Assembly: GCA_035578155.1 (NCBI GenBank) | Contig: JAPWDM010000006.1 | Location: 13,408,305-13,472,304, forward strand | Reading direction: 5' to 3' | DNA from: Brachynemurus nebulosus | Lineage: Eukaryota; Arthropoda; Insecta; Neuroptera; Myrmeleontidae | DNA length: 64,000 nt | Shown: in pieces, positions 35,073 to 46,440 of the stretch | Layout: each line of letters begins with the position of its first letter | How positions within the stretch are numbered: position 1 is the first letter of the stretch | Program-made: the position numbers and the translations under genes | Notes under the pieces: generated by a model | Database searches by the model: none | What the model was told of the DNA's origin: nothing | Seen by the model: only the letters and a program-made list of their open reading frames with translations

Positions 35073-36306
35073 CTCTTATACATAATTACAGTCATGTCTA
35101 TTATCACTTTGCGTAGTTTAACACACACTTGATTAGTTTTTAATAGACAGTGTCGTATCTTGTTAAAACTGAAAAAGAGTGATGTAAAAAATCTGTCAAG
35201 TGCATGTTGGATACACATTAAAACAGGGTTCCGTAGTCAGTGTTTATAATTTTAGGAATAAAATAATGGAAATTTAAGTATATTTTTTACGATTTATTAT
35301 TCTTGTGATTTCCTCTGAAATAATTACGGAACCAAATTTTGTGTAGTCTAGTACAAATCTGGCGAATTTTTGTATATGAACCCAAACTCTGTTAGGCACT
35401 GCCACGCACATAAAATCAAAAAAAAAAATAAATTTGGATTCCCAACAAACATTAATTTCCCAGATTTTATATTTGTGGGAAATTCTGAAACAATAATTTT
35501 TTTTTATTAATTATTAAAAAATGATTCCAAGAATTTTGATAATTTGAAAAACCACGATATGGTATAATTAAAATTTTAGGGATTCCCTTTAAAAATTACT
35601 TTTCTTTTCAAAACTTATTTCACCACCTTGTACACTGAAACAATTATTCTAAAAACAATTTTGTTTATGTGAAAAACAGGTATGGCTTCAGTAAAAAAAA
35701 TTCTACTGCGAATAAAAACAAAACAAAAATTGTGTTTACATTTTTTTATTTATTTTATCGTTATATTGTATTTCATTTCCTTTTGTTTTAAAATAGAAGA
35801 TTGTTACTATTAAGAATATTAAGTATCATTTTAAAATTTATAAAAGAACCATATTTAGAAGTCACTAATGTATACCAGTTATTTAAACATTCATTAGTAA
35901 CTGGTATGTATGTTTTAAAATACACTAGAGTACTAATGTAAGTATGACGGACTAGTTCACAACTTTACAAGCAAAGTACCGGAAATGTGTCAATAAAACT
36001 CCAATTAAATATTTAAAAAAATACGCTGTCAATGGCGTGCGCCACACAGCTTCCTCGTATTCGTAAAAGACTTTAAAACAGTATTCTACCAAATATATAT
36101 ACCGTGAAATTATATTTTCGCCTTAAAGTTCATAAAAAATTGTTGTAACTCAAAATAATTAAAGGCTAAATTATAAAATAATAGCAAAAATATTTTAGAA
36201 ACTAATCTCCGAAATACTTTAAAAATTTGAGCGAAGTGGGACTAGCAGTAAATAAGATATTGACATTTAATGGGATTTCAGGGGGTGCAGAAAGTGAATT
36301 TTTTCT
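35073..36306. other. Spacer
   Basis: No gene is recognised. AGGGTTCCGTAGTC at 35224-35240 is a fragment of the AGGGTTCCG family. ATACCAGTTA / TAACTGGTAT near 35874-35907 forms a short hairpin. Confidence 0.4.
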
Positions 36307-36307
36307 G

Positions 36308-36648
36308 TAATAAAATTACATACGTTCATAACTACGACAAACAAGCTTAGACAAACGTCTAGCTTTATCTGCTGTTTGTCTTCTTATGTTAACACGATGA
36401 CGGGTCATGGGGAATTATAACGAAATGACCAACTGGTATACTATTTTGACAGCTAATAAACTTTGTATGAAATTGTTGACGTCGTAAGTTTCACTTGACG
36501 TCTTACAAAGGCAAAAACTTTAACAAAAGGGAAATCAATATCTATTTTGTTTTATTAATAAAAAAAGACAAACGGCACTAATGGTGGACTTTTGTAAATT
36601 TAAACTAGTTTATCGTAGTTACGAACGTATGTAATTATATTATTTTAG
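36308..36648. mobile_element. Inverted-repeat element of about 340 bp
   Basis: TTACATACGTTCATAACTAC near the left end is matched inverted by GTAGTTACGAACGTATGTAA near the right, with homology of about 35 bp per arm. No open frame or clear target duplication is present. Class undetermined. Confidence 0.55.
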
Positions 36649-36649
36649 A

Positions 36650-37144
36650 AATAGAGTAGATATTTTACTTTATAGTTCTTTTTATACATAAGTAATATAT
36701 GTAGTACCGAACATGGCATGCATTTGTATTGAAATATTACTATGTTCTACTAACTAAAATTTTTCCATAAAAATATATGTTATAGAGTACTAAGAGACAT
36801 ATTATTGAACAAAAAATGGTGAGTGTCGCTAACGCGTAAGTGCCAAAAAAAATTTACTTAAATTTAAAAATTTAAAAAAATTAGTATAATAAAGGGATAT
36901 AACGTTAATTTTTTTTCATTACTTTGCCTAAGGTGGGGTACACAATATATATTAAACTCAAATAAATCGGCTCAGTAATTTCGTCAAAAAAATTTTTTTC
37001 GAAAATTTTTATCTCTTTGTGTATTCATAAATTATTAGCCTCATAGGGTTGAAATTTGGCAGAAATGCATCCGGGGCTAAGAAGTATTATTTCCTATAAA
37101 AACAATCAATTTTGCGTCAAGGGCCGTTTTCCCTATCTTACTCG
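36650..37144. other. Spacer
   Basis: No gene is recognised. Confidence 0.35.
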
Positions 37145-37580
37145 GCTATGCCCTTTGGGTTTGTCTAACGAAAATTTGTTGCGTAGCAAATTAACGAGAA
37201 GAATTGTCCACTAACAAAAACGCGACAGCGGAGCTGAAGCGTTTTTGGGTTGACAATTCTTCGAGTTAAATTGCTGTTAGGCAAGAAATTTGAGTTGTAT
37301 AAAACACAAATTTATTCAGAAAAAATATAAAACTCAAGCGTAATACGGTAAGATAACGAATAAAATAAATTTATCGATTAGTATAATTCATATTATCTAA
37401 TACATTGGTACTATGGTTCTGAAATCAGTTAAATTTACCAATACGAATTTTTATTTCGTTTTTACCGTGTTTACCTACAATTAAATGACCAATGAAATGT
37501 TTTGTACCATTTTTTTCGCTGTAAAAATCTGTCCTAACTTTTTTTCCATGGTAAAAGTGAAAAAACTACAATATTCATTG
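37145..37580 (-). mobile_element. Half copy of the 20198-20790 fold-back family
   Basis: GTCTAACGAAAATTTGTTGC through TTCGAGTTAAATTGC and the CAGTTAAATTTACCAATACG arm to the ATCTGTCCTAAC end matches one arm plus centre of the full copy. The opposite arm is missing. The central loop is longer here and includes a GCGTTTTTGGGTTGACAA segment. Confidence 0.75.
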
Positions 37581-37937
37581 TCTTCATAAATATCTCAAAA
37601 ATAAGCTAGAAAAAACAATTATTGTTTCTATTTCAAAATTTCGACAATATTCATAGAAAGTTACTGATATGACACTTAACGATATATTATTTCGACTTTA
37701 TCGAAGATTCGATTGTTGGTAAATCACAAATTCAATTTGGTATTTCAGTGTATTAGTGTCATTATTCACTAAGGTTATCCATCCGTCCTCTCTATACATT
37801 TTTCATGTGTGTACGATCACGGATCAAGTGTACCACATACGTATTTCGTAGTCTGTTTCGTATACAAGTAATCATAAACGGTCAGGAGAATAAATATGGC
37901 ACTAATAAAATAAAAATATCATAATATGTGGAACAAC

Positions 37938-38855
37938 ATAGACAAAACTATAACGAGACCGTAATAGACACAGAATATTTTTTGAAAATTTAATGATGGT
38001 GTGAATAGTTATCGAATCATTGAATTTTTTGTTCACCTGTAAACGCATCACGTAAAAACTACTGGACGGATTTCGATGAAATTTGGTGTGATGATAATTT
38101 ATTACCTCAGTCAACATACAAGATACTTTTTAATAAACGTTGGGGTTATTCCAACTGCAGGTAATGTTAAGAATAATCAAAAGGAAACGACTTCCTGCAA
38201 AACAGATCGAAAAACCAAAATGAAGATCTACATGTCAAAAAATAAAAAAACAAATTGAAAAAGTAATTGTCAATTTAACATGTTTCGGCCATCACGTCAT
38301 CTTCAGAGATTATGGAAAACATTAATACTTTATAAAAAAACAGCGAAAACTAAAAAAGAATTATAAAAGTCAAAATGTTTTTAAAACAACATATTTTGAT
38401 ATGTTTATACAAACAACAAAACAACATATTTTGATATGTTGTTTTAAAAACTTTTTGACTTATAATTCTTTTTTAGTTTTTTGCTTCTTTTTTTTTTAAA
38501 TATTGATTTTTGCCTTAATCTCCGAAGATGGCCTGATGGTCGAAACATGTTAAATTGACAATTACTTTTTCAATTTGTTTTTTTATTTTTTGACATGTAG
38601 ATCTTTGATTTTGATTTTGAGATCTACATTTTCTTTGATCCGTTTTGCAGGAAGTCATTTCCTTTTGATTATTCTTAAGATACTTTTTACTATGTGTAAA
38701 TGTCTCATTCCAATGGGAAAATAACGTGGATATTTTATAAATTATTATATAGGCAATGTATTCACAACAATGTATTCAAATATGCATATACTTTAATACG
38801 TAAGATATGTTTCTATAGCGACGCGTCACACAATTAACGCCATGGGCACAACTAG
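37938..38855 (+). mobile_element. Helitron-like copy with CTAG end, interrupted by an insertion
   Basis: It starts near ACAAAACTATAACGAGACC and ends CAACTAG then T (38856). AACTACTGGACGGATTTCGA and GTCTCATTCCAATGGGAAAA match the other copies. It is split at AAGATACTTTTTA by the 544-bp element at 38133-38676. Without that insertion it would be about 360 bp, shorter than the 34484 copy. Confidence 0.75.
38133..38676. mobile_element. 544-bp palindromic retroposon-like insertion with 13-bp target duplication
   Basis: AAGATACTTTTTA occurs on both sides (38120-38132 and 38677-38689) and is single in the related Helitron at 34484, proving insertion. The insert is largely one inverted repeat (38169 to 38676). 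Both arms contain TGAAGAT...CGAAACATGTTAAATTGAC-like sequence, which resembles the core of the hammerhead ribozymes in Penelope-like elements. In the right arm (38522-38550, plus strand) stem II GGCC/GGTC with a TGAT loop is intact, but core U4 is C. In the left arm (minus strand, 38277-38306) the core CTGAAGA is intact but stem II is poorly paired. A 13-bp duplication fits target-primed retroposition rather than cut-and-paste. Confidence 0.7.
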
Positions 38856-38856
38856 T

Positions 38857-39918
38857 ATACCTACAATATGACAGTGTTTCTCAAACTTTTACATAAATTC
38901 AAAATTGTACCCGTTACAAAAATCTACGAAAAATAGGTTGTCGGAAATTATGAGGTGGGTGGCCAATTACTGTTTATATTTGTCATAATTTTTGAAATTT
39001 ATTGAAGAAATTTGAGAATCCATTTTTCAAAGATATTTTCCGGCCAACTATCCAAAAACAGTTTCTTATACATTGTTCTGACCACAGACCAGTGAACATA
39101 TTATGCATATATTATATTATATTATAGACAAATAATATAAATGTGTAATTGAGGCAACCATAGTTACGACCAAGTTCCGACCTTAATAGTAATTGATTCG
39201 TATCCGTAGTAACGTTTTCAAATAATTATTGTAAAAATATAATATTGATAATAAAATTTTACTTTTTTAAGAAGAAACTGCAAAATTTTGAAAGAAATAA
39301 AGTGGTATTTGCTTTATTTTCAAAATATGTACGTTTAAAAATTATGTCCTGCAATAATTACAGTCGCATTTGCTCAAAAATTGACATTATATTATTTCAC
39401 TAAATTTCACCCGTCTCACCCTGTTACTGTTTCAAGAAAAATGCTTGGAAACTGGCTTTACGCTTTGCAGATATTTCCATAGGTGTTAAAACGTAATATT
39501 TGTCTAATTAACTTTTAAGCCATTACATAAATATGGCTGCGTATCTCCTACACGAACCCATATTTTGAGAAACGCTGCAATATATAGAGTAAAAATATAT
39601 TATTTCAAATTTCGCTAGATATTACTGAAAAGTTAGTAGATCGATGACTACAGTAACACCATAATTTTTATTTCACAGAACGAAATTGTCGCCATCTGTT
39701 GTTAGAGAACTTTTTAAAAGGATAATGAGATTTCAGGAAAATTTTTCAGAAAGATTTCTTTTGCGCCATACGTTTTTGTCGCCCATAAAAAAAATTATTG
39801 ACACAAAAAATTAAATTATACATATTATTATTATTATAATAATATATTTCTGAAAATATAAAAAAATAACAATTCACACTGTATGAATACAAATTGCCGC
39901 TTATATAATATTCTGAAC
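38857..39918. other. Spacer
   Basis: No gene is recognised. The region precedes a candidate promoter. Confidence 0.35.
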
Positions 39919-39919
39919 A

Positions 39920-40068
39920 TATACTATACACCTCTGCTATATGTACATACTCAGTTCAGTCACTACTCAGTACAGTTCGTACAGTAACAGTTTGTGTATT
40001 CACGTTTTCGTGTGAAATAGTATACACAGTGTTCTATAAAAGTTATTTGAATAAATAAGTATAATTTG
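39920..40068 (+). promoter_or_regulatory. Possible core promoter and non-coding leader exon
   Basis: TATACTATA (39920-39928) lies about 30 bp upstream of overlapping insect initiator-like motifs TCAGTTCAGTCA (from 39951). The following 116 bp contain no ATG and end at TTTG followed by GTAAGG, a good splice donor (GT at 40069). This arrangement fits an insect TATA/Inr promoter with an untranslated first exon. It is inference from motifs only; such motifs arise by chance in AT-rich DNA. Confidence 0.25.
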
Positions 40069-40439
40069 GTAAGGGGAATACCCGACGTTTATTGAACGGA
40101 TATGTTGCTGTGATTAAGTAAGGGAAATACGAATGACTTAAAATGCAGGGTTTTACATTAAAAATTATTATTCTATCATTTAAACATCTTTAAAAATTAA
40201 TTTACAGAATAAGAACAGCTTCGTGTCACTGACTGATGCATTCGACGCCATTTTGTATTTTTAAGTCTGTTTCAATTAGTATTTTCAAGAAAACGGAAAC
40301 ATTCGTAAATAAGATAAAAACATTATCTACGTTTTACTCTACTTGAAAAATATTAATTCAACACAAAAAAACTTATTTATTAAAAATTTTAATCAAATTT
40401 TTTTAACTTCCAAAATTCGAAAATCAAATGAATTCATTA

Positions 40440-40618
40440 GTCAGACACGTCTGATTCCCAGAATCGTGGTGTATTTTGGGTATTTTCGGTAAAAAAATTT
40501 TAGTTTTGTCAAAATTTACAATTTTTTTACACCACTGAAAAAACGAATTTTTGAACCCATGTTCTGAGTAAACTGATTTTCAAGAAAATGTGTTCCGCAG
40601 GATGTTGCGATAGGGTTT
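40440..40618 (+). repeat. GACAGGGG family, diverged 3' fragment
   Basis: CAGACACGTCTGATTCCCAG, a long T/A stretch, CTGATTTTCAAGAAAATG and GCAGGATGTTGCGATAGGG follow the order of the full copy's right half with many changes. It is probably the oldest copy in the window. Confidence 0.6.
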
Positions 40619-40913
40619 TTTTAATTTAATCGATATTTTCAAAATATTCCCATGAATCAATCGGTATATTTTTGTTTAATATACAAAATGTGATATCTGT
40701 TAAAACGTTTACCCGAAACAACTATTTCACATTGTCTGCAACAGTTATCTCTTTTCGTTGTGAACGGTAAGACAAGGAAATAATATAAAAAGTATTTCTA
40801 ACATAATAGCTAAATAGGGTACGACGTACAAAACATATACATACACACATTTTCAAAATGTCGTTTTGGCTCGTTCGTAATACGTACGCGGTGGCTGGTG
40901 TTGGTATGGGTAA

Positions 40914-41935
40914 GGCCTGATTTACATTAACGTTCCGCTCTCGGTACGATATCACTCCGCTCCCGGTTCGATATAATATTCTTACACAGCAAACAATGAG
41001 TGTATTCACATCGTCGCTCTGATATCGGTCCGATATCAGTCACGGTTCGCTCTCGCTTCAATGCCACTCCAATCCACTCAGGTAATATTTTATCAGAGCG
41101 ATATCAGACTTGTTATGGCTTGTATCTATAGTGTAAACACTTTTTTGGACGATCGTATATATTTTCATGCATTTACAGATGCTGTTGACAATGCTGGTAA
41201 GTCACATTTCCCGAACGTTTGTTTATATCCATGGAAACCAAAAAATAACAGTGTGGTAAGTGAAATAGATGCGTGGTGAGTGAATAGGAGTGTGGTAAGT
41301 GAAATTAGCTCAAAAATGATTGTAATTATTTATTTATATTGAAATTAAAAGTACAATTTGAACGATTAGGAAAATAAATCGATTAATATGAAAATGTTCA
41401 CTAGTTTGCACATTATTATTATTATTATTATTGTTGGCATTAGTCTTTATATTTTACTGACATTTCAAAAGGTCGTTCAATCATTAAAATTTTCTGTAGT
41501 TTTCATAATCTTCCTGTCATTTTATGAGAATAAATTTGCAGCCAAAAATAAAATGCTTCATCCATTTCATTATTCTCACTAATATTATAGTTTAACAAAC
41601 TATTTTCCTCAATTTTTTTAATAGAAAAATTTCCTTGCGCAATTTCTCGTTTTCGCAACATTTTCTCGATCAGTAAAAACAACCTACCGAACTTATATTG
41701 TAAAATACTATTTTGATTCAACTCCACTCCGTTTGCATTCAAGTTGTTATGAAAAGATATTTGTATCGAACTGAGACCGAACCGGGAGTGTACCCAGAGT
41801 GTCATTATAATGTGAATAGAGAACGAATAGGTACCAGCATGATATCAGCACTGTAATGTGAACACAACAAGATTATATCGAATCGGGAGCATAATGATAT
41901 CGGAGTGAGAACGGAGCGTTAATGTAAATCGGGCC
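40914..41935. mobile_element. 1022-bp Harbinger-like element, long copy of the 18146 family
   Basis: The ends are GGCCTGATTTACATTAACG and the complement of GGCCCGATTTACATTAACGC. TAA flanks both sides (40911-40913, 41936-41938). Both outer parts match the 434-bp copy at 18146-18579. About 560 bp in the middle (about 41148-41707) are absent there. That segment carries short frames on both strands (41061, 41388, 41503) with no recognised transposase motif, plus a GTGGTAAGTGAAATAG-type direct repeat near 41252-41305. It is either a remnant of a longer parent or a separate insertion. Confidence 0.8.
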
Positions 41936-41939
41936 TAAG

Positions 41940-42700
41940 CGTTCGTTACATCGGACCATCGCATCGTAGTATTCTTTCTCTACGGAGAGACTGAAGAAGG
42001 TTTTTATTTTATTTTTTGAACAAACATTAATAATTTTTATTTTATCGTCTATGTACTTCGTTCCGTATATGTATTTTTTGATTTTGTCTTTTTTCTTATC
42101 AGAAAAATAAGATACATATATAACTACATGAAATTTTATATATTTAATTATTTATGTTTTTCTCTGTCAATTTCAACGAAACATTTCATAATAATTCATT
42201 TCTGATTAAATAATCATTTTTTAATTGTTGTTAATTTGTAATTAATACAAAAAAAATATTATGGTTACTTTTTACACAGCCCATACAGATTTTTCAGATT
42301 CTCTACAGCAAAATTATACATTCGCTGCATTTTGTAGGATTTCGAAGAAAAAATCTCGAAATCCTTATGATTTACTTACTTAAGTACTTATATGCTACGA
42401 AGTACTGTTTTAAAAAACGACACTGTCTCTTACTACACATACTTCCATAATAAAGTATCCTACTTTATTTTTCACAAACATACTTTATACTTTTGCATAA
42501 AAATTAAGTATGCTAAAATACTTTATTTTGAATTCCCAAACGATTTATTAAATATTAAGATGAATGATTTATATTCTGAATCAATTAATACTTAAAGAAA
42601 TCCAGCAAAAATCTACTAAAATATTAACAAAGAATTTGTAAAGAAAAATACTGGCGAAAAACGGCAATATATACTTGCTAAAAATGCGTGTAATAGATTT
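41940..42700. other. Spacer
   Basis: No gene is recognised. Confidence 0.35.
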
Positions 42701-42715
42701 AAAAGAAAATGAATT

Positions 42716-43178
42716 GTAAATTAAAAATCACAAAGTGATTGAAAAAATTATCCGGATCGGCCGGGAATCGAACACAGGATCTCCTGGTAACTAGCCAGGT
42801 GTGCTATCCATTACACTATCGATCCTTTGCTGGACAGGCGCCCGACACAGAAACATTCAATCACAAATTTTTCAATTTCAAATATTATCGAGTGCTTGTG
42901 AAACACTACTACGTATGACAGACTTTTGTTTGCATTTCAACACACGTAGTATTCACAGGTTCACTTATCGTTCAGCTGAGCTGAAACTTTAAGCACTCGA
43001 CTTCCTTGGTTAACATGACCAAAAACCACATATGTAAATTAAAAATCACAAAGTGATTGAAAAAATTATTCGGAACGATAAGTGAACATATGAATACTAC
43101 GTGTGTTGAAATGCAGACAAAAGTCTGTCATACGTAGTAGTGTTTCACAAGCACTCGATAATATTTGAAACTGAAAAA
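42716..43178. mobile_element. 463-bp retroposon-like insertion with 15-bp target duplication and a tRNA-like sequence
   Basis: AAAAGAAAATGAATT flanks both sides (42701-42715, 43179-43193). Inside are two direct copies of a 41-bp block (42716-42756, 43033-43073; 40 of 41 identical), starting GTAAATTAAAAATCACAAAG. The first is followed by an antisense tRNA-like sequence. A block of about 100 bp (42873-42973) reappears inverted at 43072-43174, just before an A-rich tail. The long duplication and A-run fit retroposition. The inverted block suggests twin priming or template switching. Confidence 0.7.
42753..42825 (-). tRNA. tRNA-like sequence, anticodon AGT (Thr), possibly a SINE head
   Basis: The minus strand folds into a 73-base cloverleaf. 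The acceptor starts GGATCGA and the 3' side is CCGATCC (pair 7 is A-C). The D arm is GTGT/GCAC. The anticodon stem CCTGG/CCAGG encloses loop CTAGTTA with U33 and anticodon AGT. The variable loop is AGATC. The T loop is TTCGATT on a CTGTG/CCCGG stem with one mismatch and one wobble. A box TAGTGTAATGG and B box GTTCGATTCC are present. A run of six T follows four bases past the discriminator, a good Pol III terminator. The two mismatches and location inside an insertion with target duplications favour a retroposed tRNA or tRNA-derived SINE over a housekeeping gene. Confidence 0.55.
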
Positions 43179-43193
43179 AAAAGAAAATGAATT

Positions 43194-45369
43194 ATTTATT
43201 TATTTAAATCTAAACTTAGATTGTAAAACTAACTACGAAACGTTCATAGATAACCAAAAATTGTTAGTTATGTACCGGAATAATTTTATGTCGTCGGTAG
43301 GCCACTTCATACAATGACAGAAATCACGAATTCATAAGGATTTCGTTAACAGAACTACAAAACCCTAAAAACTAACTATAAAGGAACCCTCATTTAATGC
43401 GTGTGCGGCACACACTTGGTTAATTTTTATTATTTGAATTTTTTTGAAAATAGATATTACAAATAAACGAAATTAAAATATGTACAATAAAATCAATATT
43501 ACATAATTTAGTTTTTACACGAATAAAACCCTTAGCACTTAAAAATATTATTATGGTGAACGATAGGAAGGCGAAAATAAGGAAGAGGTAATGCTTCACT
43601 TATTTTCAATGACGCCGCCTATATGTATACATAGAGTATGATACCATTTTAATTTTCTAACGTACTGTATTGGCGTGTATATGTGTATATGTAGGTCTGT
43701 GTGTGCACGTATAGTATGATTTGTTAATAGGTGCGTAATTCGCGTAATTATTTATCCGCATATTGTGTGGTATAGTACATACGTATTTATATAGACAAAA
43801 GAACAGTTAGACGATGTTATAAAACGTCTTTTATTAATAAATTTATAAATAATCTATCAATACGTTTCCAGGAACAGTATTCAATAACTATTTACGATTT
43901 AAATTTATATTTTTATATTAAAAAAACAATTATGTAATCAAAAGGTGATCATTAAACCAGTTATAAATAAATGATCCACTGATTGTGAGGTGACACCTAT
44001 TAATTTACTAGTGCAATTTCTTTTTTTTCTTTTTTTTTAGTAATTTTGTCAGTAATGTTTAATATAAAATGATATATTTACTTGCTAATTTTCGTAGAAA
44101 TTTTTATCAAATAAATTCAAGGATATTTTTCAAAAAACAACAAAATAAAATTTCAAATTTCTAAGAACTTGAAATTTTTTGTGCTTCTTTTAAAATTTTT
44201 TTTCAAAAAAATACAAACAAAGATAATTTTATCAATTTTCCAAAAAATTTCTTATTATTTTGATGTTTTAAAATTGAGGTAAAAAGGGAAAAAGAACAAT
44301 AACTTCGAAGGAGACTGAACAATGTACCTTTTTTAATATAAAACGATTAGAAATATTGTGTTAATTGATATTAAAAATACATTTTACTCTTAAAAATAAA
44401 TAATAGAAATCAGTCAACCATTTTATATTTTGATACAATTATAATGTTTATAAAAAGAATACTTTTCTATGTATATGTTTAACTTTCATAATCAGTAATA
44501 ATTATTGTTTATAATTTGTACAAAAACTTCGAGTTTTGTGGGACAGTTAAACTTGTCAAAAAATTTTGATTACTGATCGACTGACCTAATTAGAAATTAT
44601 GAATACAGAAAATTATGAAATATTTAAAAATTTTAATTTCCCAAAAATATAATAAAATTTTTTTAAGTTTTTATTAATAACGATCAAATACAGATCGAAA
44701 CATGTCACAGAGCTGAAAGTAATTGTGATTTATACATTTAAAAAACTTTGTTTTTCGGAAGTGTATTGTGTTGAATTACGATTTTGTAAATTATACATAA
44801 TATATGACTTCATTTTATTTTTTAAACTCCCGCTACGCTTCATTTAATGCGACGTCACCCAATGTTACGAGATTTTAAGTTAATTATTCATTTATTCGAA
44901 GAATTAAATTTTTTCAGCAGTGCTTGTTCTAATCTTTCTAAACATGTTTCAACAGATTTACCTGATGTTTACTATAATACAAAATTTTCGAATTTTAGCA
45001 TCATTTTTCATTGGAATATTATAAAAATTCCCCAATTTTCACAAGATTAAGTGTATTTTTACAATTTAACATAAAAATCAAAATGGAATTTTGCTTTTAT
45101 TGTAAAATGAGCTTTCTCAAATAATTTAATTTTAAAAAAAGTATTTTTTTGAAAAAAAAAATTCACGATTACTGAATATTTAATTTCCGACAATAAATAA
45201 CTGATAAACCTTTTTGAAATTCACAATTTGTGTCTGCAAAAGAGAAAAATGTACAAATATTGGAAAATAATTAACAGGTTTAACTGTAAAAAAAATCATG
45301 AAAGTATATTTTTCATACATATTATACATACACATATTATACGTATAATATAATAAAATCATTTAAACT
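43194..45369. other. Long AT-rich stretch without recognised gene
   Basis: About 2.2 kb with no transposon ends or credible coding region. The open frame at 44847 (67 codons) has no recognisable domain. Confidence 0.4.
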
Positions 45370-45377
45370 ATTTAAAG

Positions 45378-45616
45378 CAGGGATTCCCAAACTGTGCGCT
45401 GTGACACATCACAAAGGGCGCCGCGGCTGTCCCGCTAAAAAATGGAAAATAAGGTTTATAGTTTAAGGCACGTTGAAAGTAAAAAGCTGCTTTTTTGTTC
45501 TTTGCTCGTCAGTTCAATTTTTGCGGGGTAAATAAAAAAAAAAGCAAAAATAAATTTTGGGGAGAAGTTTTTAAAAATGATTTGTACCGTGAATCTAAAA
45601 AGTTTGGAAACCCCTG
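45378..45616. mobile_element. 239-bp hAT MITE with perfect 8-bp duplication
   Basis: The left end is CAGGGATTCCCAAACTGTG and the right complement is CAGGGGTTTCCAAACTTTTT. These are classic CAGNG...TTCCCAAACT hAT termini. ATTTAAAG flanks both sides exactly (45370-45377 and 45617-45624), the 8-bp duplication of the superfamily. The interior has no coding region. The intact duplication and short length suggest a relatively recent non-autonomous insertion. Confidence 0.9.
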
Positions 45617-45624
45617 ATTTAAAG

Positions 45625-45755
45625 AATACGAACAATTTTAATGAATATTTTATCTAACTAAAACTTTAAACAATATTTAAATTATTTAGAAATTTATTCT
45701 TAATAAATAATAACTTATTTATTACTATTGCAATAAGTTGAATTTTTAATTAAAT

Positions 45756-45786
<31 letters not shown>

Positions 45787-46440
45787 CCTATAAATAACAT
45801 AAAATTGTACAGATTTTAATTTTATCAAACTTTCTCTTTTTATTTAACGGATTCAAAACTGTTATTATTTACTATTTATTAAGTGTATTATTGCCAACCT
45901 TGAAACATCACAAAAAAAAAAAAAAATTTACAAAAAAAGATTACAACCTTCAAGTTTAATTATTCTATTTAAAAACATTAAATTTGTTAAATAAGTTTAA
46001 AACAATGGTTTAAAAATATACGCCAATATATGTACTTACTAAAGTATTTTTATCCGTATTAACGCCGATCACATTATGCTCTCATGAAAGCTAAAATGTA
46101 AGGTATGATTATAAAGTTTTTGTACTCTAAGTGTTTAATCGAGGTCACCAATTAAATTTTTAGTATTTAGGTATTTTGTATGAATAATGAAATATTTTTT
46201 GAAAAATGAGTTTTCCCAACGTGTGTCAGGAAGTGGCTTCACCAAGCGCGTGTTGGCCACGCATTAAGTGAGGATTCATCAAGAGCAAGAGCTTTTCACA
46301 GGCTTTGGGATAAAATATAGAAAAATTAAGTATATTTTTATGGTTTATCATAAAAATAGACATTAGAAAAGATTCAGAAACTTTAAAATTCAATTATTTT
46401 TTTTTTTTTGAAACGAATCTTAAAAATGAAGTGATATTAC
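45625..46440. other. Spacer
   Basis: No gene is recognised. Poly-A runs lie near 45762-45786 and 45913-45926. Confidence 0.35.

Noticed and set aside
44690..44720. Another hammerhead site at GATCGAAACATGTC
   Set aside because: The GAAACATGT part is present but no CUGANGA core or stem II occurs upstream.
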